A stretch of 64,000 nt of DNA from Porphyra umbilicalis (lineage: Eukaryota; Rhodophyta; Bangiophyceae; Bangiales; Bangiaceae), in NCBI GenBank assembly GCA_002049455.2, contig KV918908.1:117101-181100 (forward strand). The letters are read 5' to 3'. Shown here in pieces: positions 43,700-55,675 of the stretch. A model generated the notes under the pieces. That model saw nothing but the letters and a program-made list of their open reading frames with translations. It did not search any database and was not told the DNA's origin. Positions within the stretch are counted from its first letter, which is position 1, and each line of letters starts with the position of its first letter. The position numbers were made by a program, and so were the translations under genes.

Positions 43700-44332
43700 A
43701 CGCGGCGGCGGGCGGCGGTGGCGGCCGCGACCGCGGCGGTGGCGGCCGCGGCGGCGGCGGCGGCCGCAGCGGTGGTGGTCCCCGTGGTGGCGGCGCACGG
43801 GCGCCGTCTGTCTGCCACCACGTGCAGCTGCCACCGTCGGATGCGCGGCCGCCGCTGCCGTGGGGGTGGCGCGGCCGCCGCGGGGGCGGCGCGGCCGCCC
43901 CCGCGGCGGCGGCCGCCGCTCTGCCGCCTCGGCCACCCGTCGCGTGGCGGCCGCCGGGGTGGTCGGGCGCGGGGGCAGCGCGCCCACCCGACGGGCGGGC
44001 GGCGCCCGAGCCGCCGCGCCCCGCCGCCGCCGCCACCACCGCCGTCGCCGCGGCGTCCGCAGGCGTGTCACAGAGGGCAGTGGCCGCCGCAACGGCCGCG
44101 TCACTGCCCCGCCGCCGCGGCGTCGGCGGTCGCGAGCGACCGCCGCGGCGGTGGCCGGCCGGCGGGCGCCGCCACCGCCGCCCGCGGAGGGGCGCCGTCG
44201 GGCCGCCGCCGCCGGCGGCGCCGCTGGCTTTGCCCCCCCCCCCCCCCCCCGACGGCGTGGCGCCCGGCTGGGGTTGAGGCACGCCTGCCCCAGCCTCCGG
44301 TGGTCGCCGCCCCCGCCGGCGGGGGTCCCCTG

Positions 44333-45697
44333 CCCTACGGGAAAAATTTGCTGGATATCCAGCTTTTTTGGCCCCGGGATCCCGGAAAAAGCCGGATCCG
44401 GTGGCCTTGAAGTCCATTTCGGTGGGAAACAGAGGCCGTTCGACTGATCCAGCGGGTCGCAGGAGCGGGCCAAACAGCAAGCATCATTCCAAGCCACCTG
44501 AGCGAGCCCCCACAATTGCAGCTGGTCAGAAAATCCAGGATCTCGGGCGGTCTGTCGCCCGACGCGCGCTGCACGTGAGGCGATCTTTCGCGCCGCAGTG
44601 TGTGGCCCAGATCGCCGGCGCTTGGGCAGCTTTCCCCCCCCCAGACGCCCATTCCTGATGTGTGCCGCCCGCCCCCCCGTCGTTTAACCAGATCGGCTGC
44701 TTCGGCGGCGTTGCAACGGATCTTGGTCGTCCCCTCCCCCCCTCGCGCACACCTGTTGTCCCCGTCCTTGCCGCTGTCCCAGGCACGTATCCCCCCCCCT
44801 TGCTTCCTTGGAGCGTGCCCTATGTGAAGGTATGTGGACGCATGTGAGACGTCTTGCTGTGATTTTTTTTATTCCAACCTTTGAGCTGGATATGTTCGGG
44901 GGGACGGGAGGGGGGGACGGGAGAGAGGCGCGGGAGGAGTACGAGGGAGGTGGAAGAGGAGAGGGGATGGAGACAGGGGACGGGGGCATCTCTCGCTGCG
45001 CCGCGTCCGCACCATCGGCGTACAGCCGGACGCCGCCCCCGCAACCTCTCCCGTCGGCTTGGCCCATTTGGACGCCGCCGTCACGACCACCCGCTTCACG
45101 ACCATTCAGATCCCTCTCCATTGGAGGGGTGAGTAAGTGGGGAGTGTCCGACTGCCGGGTTGTTTTGTCTGAACTGGCCACTGACCTGTACACGCCGCTC
45201 TGCTCTTGGCTCTGTTTCTGCACCTTATTCTGTGCTATGGTGTTTACCGTATGTTCCTGTACTTTTTCTGTCTACATCTGTCTGCTCTTCTTGTGCCTTG
45301 CCTTTTCTTTGCAGGGGGGGAAGCGGGCGGGGGCTCGGGGCGTTCGTGCCGCTCGCTTCACGGGCTCATGTTAATTTCCACTTGCTTGATTGCACTTGAC
45401 TGTAGGTTCTCATGTCAGCACTAATAAATACCATTCAAATCAACTACTATAAGCAACAGTGTCAGAGGACGCAGAGAACCAATCATGTGTGTGCTTACAG
45501 TGAAGTAAGGAGCGTTGTGAGCCAACCAAAGTGCAACCTGATCCAGGTTTTTTCCTGGATCCTTGACGACGGGAGGGCCCCCGCGACCGGAATACGGCGG
45601 GTCAACTTGGAGCCTACAGACGGAAATATTTCTCCTGTGAGTGTCAGATCGGCGCTTTTCAAAGTGGCTGGATATCCAGGAAATTTTTCCCGTAGGG
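44333..45697. mobile_element. 1,365-bp nested element A, CCCTACGGG ends, 3-bp TSD CTG
   Basis: Terminal inverted repeats of about 31 bases start CCCTACGGGAAAAATTT and include TGGATATCCAG. CTG is duplicated at both borders (44330-44332 and 45698-45700). Further palindromic subterminal words occur (GGGATCCCGGAAAAA near 44377; GATCCAGGTTTTTTCC near 45541). It shares TGAGCCAACCAAAGT near its right end with element B (58248-59627). No transposase domain is recognised, so it is probably non-autonomous. Confidence 0.85.
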
Positions 45698-46416
45698 CTG
45701 TCAACGCTGCTCGTGTGCGCGCGTGGCGGCGGCGGCCTGTGGCGGCCGCCCCGGCGATGGCCGCCGCCGCAGCGTCGGCACCCCCCCCGCCCCGCGTGGC
45801 AGCGGCGGCGGGCACGCGGCGCCCGCCCCGCCGGCCGATCAGGCAGGGGCACCCCGGTCGGGTACACCCCGCGCCGCCCCCGGCCCCGAGGCGCCGCGCG
45901 TGGGCGCGTGGGCGGTGCGGCAGCGGCGCGCCGCCGCCGCCGCGCACGTGCGGCCGCGCCGCCGACGGCGGACCGGTGGGGGCGCGACGGCGCGGTGGGC
46001 GCCGGCGCCGGGCGCCACGCCGACGCGGGGGATGCGAGGCTTGCATCGGGCGCCACGCACGTGGGAACTCGTGGAGACGTGGTGGGGGGGGGTCTACGCC
46101 CCCCGCGGTCGCCCCGCTGGTCCGCGCCGTCCTCGCGCGTGGTCTGTGCGGCGGAGATGGCGCAAGGGCGATTGTACGGGGCTCCCACGGTGGCCGCTCT
46201 GTGGTGTGGGTGAGAAAGCGGTGGAAACAAGACAAGGAGTCTCTTTTGGTGTGACGAGACAGTGGCGTAGGTGTAGGTAGCATTGTGTCTGAGCCGCGTT
46301 GCCCTCTTGTCCGAGGAGACCCTCAGAAGATGCTCGTGTCGCTCTCGTCTTTCGTCGTGTGAGTACGGTTTTGTCGTTTCGCAAGTCCAGGGTGTTTTCG
46401 CGAACGCGCTTTCAGT

Positions 46417-47957
46417 CGGACCCAATCACGTGCACGTGCTCGCGCCGTCAAGACACAGCCTAAGACAGGCACATCCCGGTCGTGCTCAGACACGGACTTG
46501 GCCCCGTGTTGACGGCGGCGGGGGGGGGGGAGGCACGCGGCGGCGGCGGCGGCGCCGCGGCTGGCGCCGCCGCGCAGCGACAGACGCGCCATGGGCAGCG
46601 CGCGGGGGTGGCGGTGACGACCCCCCCCCCGCCCGGGGTGCCGCCGCCACGTGCGGTCGGCGGGCGCGGCAGCGCCGTCGCTCCCCCCCCCCCCCCCCCC
46701 CGCCGTGTGGCGTGGACGCGCGAGGGGGGAAGTGGGGGTGTGGCCGCCCGCGGGGCGGGTGGCGGTGCCATGGCCGGCGGTCGACGGGGCGCCGGGCGGC
46801 GGCCTCGGCCCCGCGTTGCTGGTCGCCGCGCCGCCGGTCGGGGGGCTCGACGACGGCGGCGGCGTGCGGCCGCCGCGGTGGCCGCCGCCCGTGGCGGCGG
46901 ACGCGGACGCCCTTTTTTTTTTTTTTTTTTTTTTTTTTGAGCGCAGCCCCGTCACCGCCTTGCCGCCTGCGGCGGGCGCGCGGGTCCCGCGGGCGCCCGC
47001 ACGGTGCGCGGGCGGGGCGGCGCCGCGTTGCGGTCGCGGGGGGCGTGCGTCGGGGTGGTTGGGCGGGGAGTGTGGCGCCGGGGGGGGCGCTGCAGCCGCG
47101 GCGGTGGTGGGGGTGTGGCGGTCAAAGGGGGACCGCGCGACCGGCGCGCATGGGTGGGGTGTGTGCGGCGTGGCGACGTGGGTGGGCGACGCGGCGGTGC
47201 GGGACCACCGCGGTCGGCGGGTGACGGAGGCAGGGGGGGGGGGGGGGTGGCACTGGGACGGGCGCGGGTGGCGTCGGGTCGGTGTGGTTGGGGGACGGGC
47301 GGGTGGTGCTCGGCGTTGTGTGCGGGGGGGATGGGGGTGGAGGGAGGGGGGGGGGGGGGGGGGGGAAGGGTGAGCAGACGAGGCCATGCTGTCGTGCGAC
47401 GGCTCCCACCCAAAGGGCGGTCGGTCCGCATCGGTTGGGCACGCGCCCACCCCGCGCGGTGGGACGCGGTCGGTCGGCTCGTCGGCCGCCACCGTCTGGT
47501 GCGGTGGTCACGGCAGCGGTCGCGGCGGGCGTCCCGCCGGCGGTTGAGCCGACGGCCCTCGACCCGCCCCCACGGGGATGCGCGAGGCGGCCGTGGCGGA
47601 CGGCCGGGCGACCCGCCACGGCGGGGGAGCTGTCGACGCCGGCGGGCGGCCGCGCGGGCGTCCCGCCGCCGCCGTCACGCACCGCATCGTGCCGCTGGTG
47701 CGCGACCCGGCGGCAGGCGGGCGGTGGGCGGCGGCCCCGTGGATGGGTGGGTGGGAGGGGGCGGGGGCGGGTGGCCGGCCCAGCCGCCGTTGTTGCCACG
47801 CACTTGGGAAGGAGGGCCCCCTGCAAAATGCAGCGTCCAAAAAAGCCGAGAAGGCGCTTGTGCGCCAACCCCATATCTGGAGGACAACGCCGCCCCGCCC
47901 GCCCGCGCACGCCCCACGGCACGAGGTGCAGGCCGACCTTCTCCCCCCCGCTCCCCC
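46417..47957. other. GC-rich spacer with G and T homopolymers
   Basis: No gene supported. It holds a run of 26 T (46913-46938) in otherwise GC-rich DNA and G runs of 15 to 24 near 47235-47250 and 47340-47366. Frames on both strands are Pro/Arg/Gly-rich shadows. The last ~100 bases are the 3' region of the metalloprotease gene. Confidence 0.4.
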
Positions 47958-50744
47958 CTACGCGGCCACCCCATAGTCCTTGAGCAGCACTGCCAGCCCC
48001 ATCGATGCCGCATCCGTCCGCCCCGCCACCGTGGCGTGGAGGCGGCGGAGCTCCGCCGCCGCCGCCCCCACCGCCGCCGGGTGGTGCGGGCGCGCCGCGC
48101 CCGCGCCCCCCCCCACCACCGCCGTGAGGGCGGTGACCCACTGCACGCCCGCGTCGGCGGCGATGCCCCCCCCCGCCCCCCCCCCCGCGGCGGCCGGCAC
48201 GACCAACACGCCCGTCAGGCGGCGGAGGAGGCCCTCGATCGACGGCACGTCCGTCGCGCCCGCCGACTGGGCGTCGGTCAGCCGCTCGAGGCGTCCCGGG
48301 TGCAGCAGCTGGGCAAGGACGCGGCCACGCTGCGCGCGGAGCGCGCCGCCGACGCTTCGCCCTTCCACGCCGAGGCACGCGTCGCCCGGGAGTTCGGGGT
48401 CGGGCGACCCGTCCGCCCCCCGCCCACATGTGCGGGCAATGAGCAGGCGCCCGTACGTGGCGGCGGTGGCCGCGCCGAGCAGCCCGCCGACGGGGTCGAG
48501 CGCCCCATCCAGGATGCGCAGGGCGGCCTCCTGCGTCGCCCCGTCGATGGGCGTGAGCGGCTGCCCCCGACCGTGCCCGTCGCTGTCGGTGCGCGACGGT
48601 ACGACGCCGCCGACCCACTGGGCGACGCGCAGCAGCTGGAGCGTGGCGTGGCGCAGGTGGGTGGCCATCGCGTCGGAAGCGGAGAGCCACGACGCGCCGG
48701 CGGTGCGCGATGCCGTGGCGGCGGTCGACGCCATGGCCGCCGCGGCGACGGTGAGGCTCTCGTTGGCAAACGTCAGCGGCGACGCGCTGGCGTCCCGCTT
48801 GGCGCAGTAAGGATCCGGGCCGGTCACGTTGGCGTCGTCGTCGTCGGTGCAAAACGTCAGGCCGGCGGCGGCGGTCACGCGCGCAAACGCCACGCGTTCG
48901 GCGTCGGAGCGGAAGGTGCCGTAGCCATAGACAATCGCCGCCACGTCGTACCGGCCGACCGTCGGGGAGTACAAGACGGGAAGCTGCTTGGCAGGGTCGG
49001 CGCGCACAATATGCTCCGTATAGTCCATCACCGAGGTGGTGTGGCCACCTGTTGCCACAGCCTCTGGGTCTTCGAGGTCCTCCAACGACACGCCGGCCGA
49101 GCCCCGAAAGTTATGCCGCAAGCCGAGCACGTGGCCAAGCTCGTGCATCATCAACCGCTTGAGAAATTGCCCCTGCACCTGCGTCAAGGTAAGGTTGGCG
49201 ACGGGGCGCCACGGCTTGTCGCCGGGGGTCAGGTCTGGGGGGACCGAACCCCGGAACAGCGACGTGTAGCCGATCAAAACGGCGTTGGTGAGCACCACAT
49301 GGGCGCGCACGATCTCACCCGACCGCGGGTCGACCTCCATCGTCCCCGACGCATAGCTCGCCCCTTGGCCCGATGCCCAGTAGATGGAGTTGTGACGGCC
49401 GTCGCCCACCGTGTAGTCGGCCGGCCAGTCGGCGTCATCGGGCAGGCTGGCCTTGATCGCGTTCGGGTGGCCAGCCTCCTTAAACGCCTTGTTCCACTCC
49501 AGCACCCCGGCCTTGACGATGGCGCGCCACTGCGTCGGTACCGACGGGTCGATCAGGAAGACGACGGGGCCCTTACGCAGGTCCCACCGCGAAATGAGGG
49601 AGCGCTTGGGGCGGGCGCCCAACACGTCGTCGGTGGCCACAAAGGACCGGGAAAAGTAACCGATGCGGTGGTCGGCCGGCCGCGCCTCCATCGGCTTGGC
49701 CGGTAGCGGCAAGAGGCTGTGGCGAACACGGGTCGAAAACCACTTTTCCGGCGACAGGGGCAACGACGATGGCTTCTTCTCCCGCAGCCGCACCTCGACG
49801 TCTAGCTCCACAGAGCGGGTGTGGGCGGTGCCGCTCGTAAAACGGCGCTCCACCGTCTCCCACTTGTCACTAGCCTCAGAGGCCATGTCGGTGACCTCGT
49901 TCATGCCCTCCCCCACCCATCCAGTGATGTCGATGAGGAAGGAGTCAGCCGACAGGTCGCGCACGGGAAAGGACTGCAACCACCCCGCCCAGTATCCAGA
50001 CGACGGGAAGGAAGTCGCGTGGTCGGCTTCCCCCTCCGCACGCAGGTCCATTAGGGGCCGGTACAGGTCGAGGGCGGTGGCCGCCCCGGCACGCTTGCGG
50101 AAGGCCATCACCTTATTTTGGTACGAGCCAGAGCCAAACCAAAAGGGGCGGCCCGGCGACAGCAGCTGCGCGTCGGACGAGGTCACCAACGTGGTCAGCA
50201 GGAAGGGCACGTCAAGCGCCGATGCGGGCACCTCCAGCAACACACGACCGTTCAGGGTGCCCTTGCCCGTGTACAAAGTGAAAAACCCTTTGTGGCGATG
50301 GAACAGCTCGGGGACGGGCAACGGCGGCAGCGCCATGACGTACGCCTCGTTGGCGGCCTTGACCAGCGCGGCGGTCGCCGGGTCGCTCGCGACGTTGGCC
50401 GCGCCCACAGCTTGTCGCACGGCGGGGTGGAGGAGCCCGTCCCCGCCGCCCATGGCCGCCATGGAGGCAGTCGCAGAGGCCCCGCGCGCGGGCGCGGAGG
50501 GCAATAGAGACACCACTGCGGCGCCAACGACGGCGCTGGCCACCGCCCCAATGACGCCAGCGATGAGCGAGCGGCGGCTAGAATGCCCAGCCGCCGCCGG
50601 CGCTGCGACAGCACCGCACGGGCAAGCCATGACAGCAGAGCAGGTGGAAGCGCCACGGGACGAAGTAGAGGGTGATCGAGAAGCAGCCTCGGCTTCGAAA
50701 CAGGTTCTGAAAGCGTTGCTGTTGGCAGTGGCAGGCGACCACAA
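47958..50744 (-). CDS. Membrane-anchored zinc metalloprotease (HExxHxxxxxH; DUF5117/DUF4953-like)
   Basis: A 928-residue single-frame protein. The zinc site is HELGHVLGLRH, with ligands H534, H538 and H544 and catalytic E535, followed by the conserved N-F-R-G-S and, further on, SVMDYTEHI, the Met-turn-like S-V-M-D-Y of metzincin-type proteases. An N-terminal hydrophobic segment (SLIAGVIGAVASAVVGAAVV, about residues 59-80) is a probable signal anchor or targeting sequence; a second possible start is M39. The N-terminal third (FFTLYTGKGTLNGRVLLEVP, later SYQNKVMAFRKRA) and the middle (YFSRSFVATDDV, VLEWNKAFKEAG) match the plan of bacterial-type DUF5117/DUF4953 zinc-dependent metalloproteases. 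Its bacterial character may reflect old gene transfer. It diverges from CstF-77. Confidence 0.85.
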   Translation of the reverse strand: MWSPATANSNAFRTCFEAEAASRSPSTSSRGASTCSAVMACPCGAVAAPAAAGHSSRRSLIAGVIGAVASAVVGAAVVSLLPSAPARGASATASMAAMGGGDGLLHPAVRQAVGAANVASDPATAALVKAANEAYVMALPPLPVPELFHRHKGFFTLYTGKGTLNGRVLLEVPASALDVPFLLTTLVTSSDAQLLSPGRPFWFGSGSYQNKVMAFRKRAGAATALDLYRPLMDLRAEGEADHATSFPSSGYWAGWLQSFPVRDLSADSFLIDITGWVGEGMNEVTDMASEASDKWETVERRFTSGTAHTRSVELDVEVRLREKKPSSLPLSPEKWFSTRVRHSLLPLPAKPMEARPADHRIGYFSRSFVATDDVLGARPKRSLISRWDLRKGPVVFLIDPSVPTQWRAIVKAGVLEWNKAFKEAGHPNAIKASLPDDADWPADYTVGDGRHNSIYWASGQGASYASGTMEVDPRSGEIVRAHVVLTNAVLIGYTSLFRGSVPPDLTPGDKPWRPVANLTLTQVQGQFLKRLMMHELGHVLGLRHNFRGSAGVSLEDLEDPEAVATGGHTTSVMDYTEHIVRADPAKQLPVLYSPTVGRYDVAAIVYGYGTFRSDAERVAFARVTAAAGLTFCTDDDDANVTGPDPYCAKRDASASPLTFANESLTVAAAAMASTAATASRTAGASWLSASDAMATHLRHATLQLLRVAQWVGGVVPSRTDSDGHGRGQPLTPIDGATQEAALRILDGALDPVGGLLGAATAATYGRLLIARTCGRGADGSPDPELPGDACLGVEGRSVGGALRAQRGRVLAQLLHPGRLERLTDAQSAGATDVPSIEGLLRRLTGVLVVPAAAGGGAGGGIAADAGVQWVTALTAVVGGGAGAARPHHPAAVGAAAAELRRLHATVAGRTDAASMGLAVLLKDYGVAA

Positions 50745-51616
50745 GCCAGACGTCGGTTGGGGGCGCGCACCGCGACGTCAAAGACAGCGGCCTCCCCCAG
50801 CGTGAGCTCGTCTGCTTATGGACAGTCCTCGCCGGCCGTCGCTAGCTGCCGGTCGCCACCCTGCGATTGCATGGCGATGGTGGGACGATCCCCGCGCGTG
50901 CAGAAACCAGCACCGCCGCACGCTCTCGCGCCGCCTCGCCCCACGCCGCCGCCCCGAGGGCGTCACACAATCGGGTCACATGTAAACAGCCGCACATCCT
51001 CCGCATCATGCGGACATGATGTCCTTTGAGAGGATCAGCGACAGGTCAGTTCCAATCGCGCGGGGCAGGCAGACACACACGCCATGAAGGCTAGCACGTA
51101 GCCGCCCGCCAGAGCGCGTTCACGGAGATTGGCAATCACCACGGAGCTGCTACAGTACGCGCTGGCCCATCGGAGCGGCCAACAGCTGGTTGGTGAACAA
51201 CAGAGACGCCATCCGAGGGTGCGGCGCTTGCTCGGGGGGGAGGAGGACGAGCCCAACGATCTGTCGACCAGTGATACGTACGTCGCGTGTGTGCATCCAA
51301 TTACTGTAAGATGATCGCGACCCCTTGTTGACTTACAAAAGATATATAAGTATAAGTCCCTTTTTTATGTAACCAAACGGTGCGATGAAAGTGACCCCCC
51401 TGTACTGGGTCTGTGTGTGCGACAGGGACTTCCGAGAAGCATGGCGGCTTGGTGCGCCCGCCGCCGCACGGTGCTCCTTCCTTCTTCGCGCCGAGGCGTC
51501 CCAACGTTGCGTCTGCAGACGCAACGTTGCCGGCCCAGCTGGGCCGGTCGTGCCGACGTCGGCCGTGGCCGTCGAGCGCTGTGCCTTTTAACTCCGTTGC
51601 ACTGGTATTCGGGCCC
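50745..51616. promoter_or_regulatory. Shared divergent promoter region
   Basis: About 870 bases between the start codons of the metalloprotease (minus) and CstF-77 (plus). It must hold both promoters. Candidate features are an A/T-rich stretch AAAAGATATATAAGTATAAG (51336-51355), about 260 bases upstream of the CstF-77 ATG, and a short palindrome near 51508-51530 (GTCTGCAGACGCAACGTTGC). Confidence 0.5.
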
Positions 51617-54600
51617 ATGGACAAGCTTCCCCCTCCGTCAGGATGGAACGTGGACGCCTGGTCTTCGTATGCTGCCCAGGCTACCTCCCAGCCGCCAGCG
51701 GTGGCGGTGGCGATGCTTGAAGCGGTGGTGGAGGCGTTCCCGACGGCCGGCAACAAGTGGCGGGCACTCGCCGACGCAACCGCACGGCTTGGCGACAAGG
51801 CGGCCACCACTCTTGTGTACGAGCGCGGTGTCGGAACCGCCCGCGCGTCGGTGGACCTGTGGCGTGCGTACACCACCCACGCAGCGGTCGAGTTGCCGCA
51901 TGCGGCCGCAACGGCGGTGTTTGAGGCCGCTGTTCTTGCAATCGGTTTGGATCCCGGCGCACACCCGCTGTGGTCGTCGTACATCGACCACGTACGCTCA
52001 GCCCCGGCGCACAGCACGCTGGCGGACAGCCACAAGCGGGATGCGCTCCGGCGGGCGTTCCAGCGCGCGGTGCGTGCGCCCGTGGCACACCTTGACGCGC
52101 TGTGGCGTGATTACGAGGCCTTTGAGCTGTCGTCCACTACCAACAAGGAGCTGGCACGGGGCATCCTCGGCGAAATTACACCCGCCCACGTGGCCGCCCG
52201 CGCCGAGTACCGCGCGCGAGTAGCGCGACGCAAGGCGGTCGCCAGCGCGTACGGGGGGAACATGAACAGCGGAGCAGCCGAGCTGTCCCCCCCGGCTGAG
52301 GCGGCTCGGCCAGAGGACGTGGAGCGCGCCCGTGCATGGCGCCGGTACATTGCGGCGGAAGCGCGCAACCCGCACGGCTTGGAGGCTGCGGAGCTGATCG
52401 AGCGGGTGGCCGCCGCATACGAAGCTGCGCTCGGTGCGCTGTACCGCTCTGCTGTCATTTGGCTCGACGCCGTCGACTACATGGCCGCCACCGCCAAGGA
52501 CCAGAACCGGGCCATCAAGATGTTAGACAGAAGTATTAAACCGCGCGCCATCCCGCCACTCATCGCACATCAGCCGTTGCGGCTCCGCTTGCACCTGCCG
52601 TTTTCTGTGGGGGTGTGGTGGGAGCGAGCGTGGCTGCTGAGCGGCTTGTGAGTCTCCTAGACGGGCGCTGCGCGCGGCGGGAGATGCGTTTAGACGTCGG
52701 CGGGGCGCAGTTACGACGAGTGCCCTTTTTGTGACCTCCTGCGCAGGGCGAGTCACGCGCCCCCTGTGTGTCGCCATGTCGATGGCTTCAGAGTTGCTGA
52801 CTTTTTCTTGTGGCGGCTCGTTGTGTCGGCGTTGCGGTTGCTGGTGAATGTCCGCGGATCTTCTTTTGGTCTGTTGTCTGTCCCGCACGCGGTTGCTCAT
52901 TTGTGGTCTCGCCTTTGGTCTCGTTTCGCTCTTTGGTCGTGCTGCTTGTGTTTTTCCGCTTGTTCCTTTCAGGTCTGGTTGCCTTGCCCACTTGCACGGC
53001 GCTGCACTTGTCTCGTGCCGAGCAACTGGAGTTGGCTGGGGACATGGACAGTGCACGTGCTGCGTACGAGAACTTGGTGACGACGGCACCGTCGGCACTG
53101 GCTTACGTTCACTTCATGCGCTTTGTTCGGCGCGTGGACGGCGCGTCTGCGGCGCGCAAGGCATTTGCGAGATGCCGCAAGGACTCTGGCGTCGCACCTG
53201 AGTCTGCCCACATCACGTTCATTGCAGCGGCACACATTGAGTACTTTCTGAACAAGGAGAGCCGCATCGCGCGCAAGGTGTTCGAGCTGGGTGCGTTTTT
53301 GCATTGCCCTTCCTGTGCTCTGTGGGTGGTCCTTGCTGCTTTTGCCGTCGAGAGAGGGATAACCTTGTCTCCGTGTGCTTGTTGTGGCCCCTGGCTGTGT
53401 TTGTTGTCGCCCTTCACCGCCAAGAGCATGTTGTCGTTGAGGCGTGGCGGCTGCTTTCGTGGGTCGTGGGGACTTCGTGTGTCGATGCGTTCTCGGGGGT
53501 GGTGTGTACTGTTGTGTACAGGCTGTTGTGTTTTGTACCGACCTCGAACTTCGCACTGGCTGGGTCCTTGGTGCCCGGCGCGCGCTTGGCACACGCATGA
53601 CCGTGGGACCGCTCGCCAGGTACCCGCGGTGATGTGCTCAACCACCTCCGCGTTTGTCAGGGTTGATGGTCATCCGCGCTCAGCGTCGGTCGTGCGACCT
53701 GCTCTATTGACGCTCCGTCTGGCCTTGCGTATCTTGCTCCCTTCGTTTCCTGTACTTCCACCATTGTTGCATCTTGCCACACCGACCCATCATGTGCGTT
53801 CGCGCGGTCGGTGCCTCGTATTGTGTGGCCGTTGTTTCCTTCGTGATTGCTGCTCGTTGGTTGCATGCTTGCTCTGTCCCTGTCGCTTTCGGACGCTTCC
53901 GGACGTTTTCTGTGTGCATTCGCCGCCACCTTCGCCTCTTCGGACGTTGCGTACGTGCGTAGGCTTGAAGTATTTCCCCAAGAGCGTCGACTTCGCCATG
54001 GAATACATTGATTTCCTGTGGAACCAGAACGACAACGAGTATCTCAAGGTCGTCTTTGAGCGTATCTTGACGTCTCTCCCTTCGCAGGTGCGTTCTGTGT
54101 TCGCATCCAAGAGTGTCGTATTCTGGTTATGCTTGCCCTGCTGTTTATGGCGTGCTCTTACTGTCCATGTGGGCTTGACGCCCCCAGGCTGTCTCTTTTG
54201 ACCTCTCTGCGTGCTATGGCATGTTAGTACCATGATTGCTGACCCCCACGTCTCCGCTCCGGGTTGGAAGACGGGTTTGACCCCCTACCATCGGTTGCCG
54301 ATACCCATCTGTTCTGAACTTTTCTTTTTGCGTGGGTTGTCCCGCCCCCTCTGTCTTGCACTTCAACAGGACGAGTCCACCAGGCGCGTATGGGACCGCT
54401 TTGTCCAGTACCACGTGCTCTTTGGCGACGTGGCCGCCGTCCAAGCGGTTGAGCAACGGCGCGAGGCGGCGTTTGCAGAGGATGCCGTCGCTGTTGCCGC
54501 CCTCGGCAGTGCCCCGGCCAGCGCCTCGGACCGGGGCGGACGCGGGGGCGGGCGTGGCGGCAACCGCGGCGGTGGCGGTCGCAACTCAGTGGCCAACAAA

Positions 54601-55347
54601 CCGCTGGTCGTGCCGCAGCCCGCCGCAGAGCCGCTGCTGGCACGGACCGCATTTTGTGGGCTGCTGGCGTTGGATCCCCCGACGCTGGCCTTCACAGCCG
54701 CCGTGGCCGGGCATGTCAACGGCTCTGCAGGGGCGGCAGGCACCAAGGGCCACGCCATCTCGTCTGCAGGTTTGGCGAATGGGCGGAGCGGCGACGGCGG
54801 GGCCGACGGTTCGGGCCCTGGTGGCGGCAGCGGTGGAGCGGGTACTGGCGGCGGCACGTCGCGCTCCCGGCTCGCTCGCTCGCCCAACCGGGACGGCGAC
54901 GTTGGCGGGCGGAATGGCGGCGACCGCGGCGGCGGCGACCGCGGCAGCGACCGGGACCGGGACCGGGGCGGCCCTGGGCGGGGTGGGGAGAGCCTCGAAG
55001 CCGCCCTCCACCGGCTGGTCAAGGGTGTTGGCCCCGTCTCCCGACTGCTCCAACTGCCCGAAGTCGACGTGCTCATGGGGATGGTCACCCGCACGCCCTC
55101 TCGGCTGGACGACACGCCGGCGGGTGCACGGCTGGTGCGGTCGGATGACGGGGCCAACGGGTCCGACGGGCGGGGTGGGGGGAAGCGGCCGCACGGCGGC
55201 GACGGGTCGGACACCGGGGGCGTGGGGGCCAACAAACGGCGGGCGGTGGACGGGCCTGGTGGGGGTGGGGTAGGGGGAGCGCCCCCGCCACCTGCGTCGG
55301 ACATCTTTCGGGCGCGCCAGGCGCTCAAGCAAAACCGCCTACGGTAG
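51617..55347 (+). CDS. CSTF3: Cleavage stimulation factor subunit 3 (CstF-77/Rna14/Suf), four exons
   Basis: Exons 51617-52532, 52973-53290, 53963-54087 and 54370-55347 join in frame to a 778-residue protein. Introns are 440, 672 and 282 bases, with donors GTATTA, GTGCGT, GTGCGT and AG acceptors. The protein is built of half-a-TPR (HAT) repeats: W-x-x-Y patterns such as DAWSSYAAQA, DLWRAYTTHA, LWSSYIDHV, ALWRDYEAFE and RAWRRYIAAEARNPHG. Exons 2-4 give QLELAGDMDSARAAYENL, MRFVRRVDGASAARKAF, FPKSVDFAMEYIDFLW and RRVWDRFVQYHVLFGD, highly typical of CstF-77. A Gly/Arg-rich linker follows, then a C-terminal segment (VDVLMGMVTRTP) resembling the partner-binding tail. It scaffolds the nuclear pre-mRNA cleavage and polyadenylation complex. 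The ATG at 51617 is chosen because upstream in-frame sequence is not HAT-like. Confidence 0.9.
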
Positions 55348-55675
55348 GCACTGCGTGCTGCTCTCCGCTGCTGCCTTCTTTTATCTGGCTTCATGACTCC
55401 TTGCTTGGTTGTCAACTGCGCCCTCGTATGTAAAACGTGTGTACAGAGTGTTTTCTGTTATCAGTCACCGGGGGTGTTGGCGTTTGCCAATGACGTGTTG
55501 CTCCCGAGAAACACCCCACACCCCCCACAGATCGATACGACCCCCCCAGCCACAGAAAAGGCGAGAACGACTCGAACAAAAACGCCCGACCCCATTGAAC
55601 GACGCGCTCGGCTGGCCAGCCGGTCAGCCCACCCTTGTCACCACACCCAAACATGCAGCAAACAGTGCGCGGCCC
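55348..55675. terminator. Convergent 3' ends of CstF-77 and the DUF3611 gene
   Basis: About 328 bases separating two stop codons on opposite strands. Both 3' untranslated regions and poly(A) sites must fall here or overlap. No AATAAA signal is obvious on either strand. Confidence 0.4.

Larger units (their letters stand above)
42203..46416 (+). mobile_element. Host transposon copy 1, carrying two nested insertions
   Basis: After removal of the insertions at 42275-43699 and 44333-45697, about 1.42 kb remains that aligns with the reverse complement of 57000-59810 minus its own insertion (about 1.43 kb). The right end contains AAGTCCAGGGTGTTTTCG and ends CGCGCTTTCAGT. The interior is very GC-rich; the frames shared by the copies are Arg/Ala/Pro-rich without a recognisable transposase. 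No target duplication could be fixed. Confidence 0.75.

Noticed and set aside
46323-47492. A 389-codon minus-strand frame and a long plus-strand frame from 47004
   Set aside because: Both are Pro/Arg/Gly-rich and overlap each other and the metalloprotease gene; no domain.
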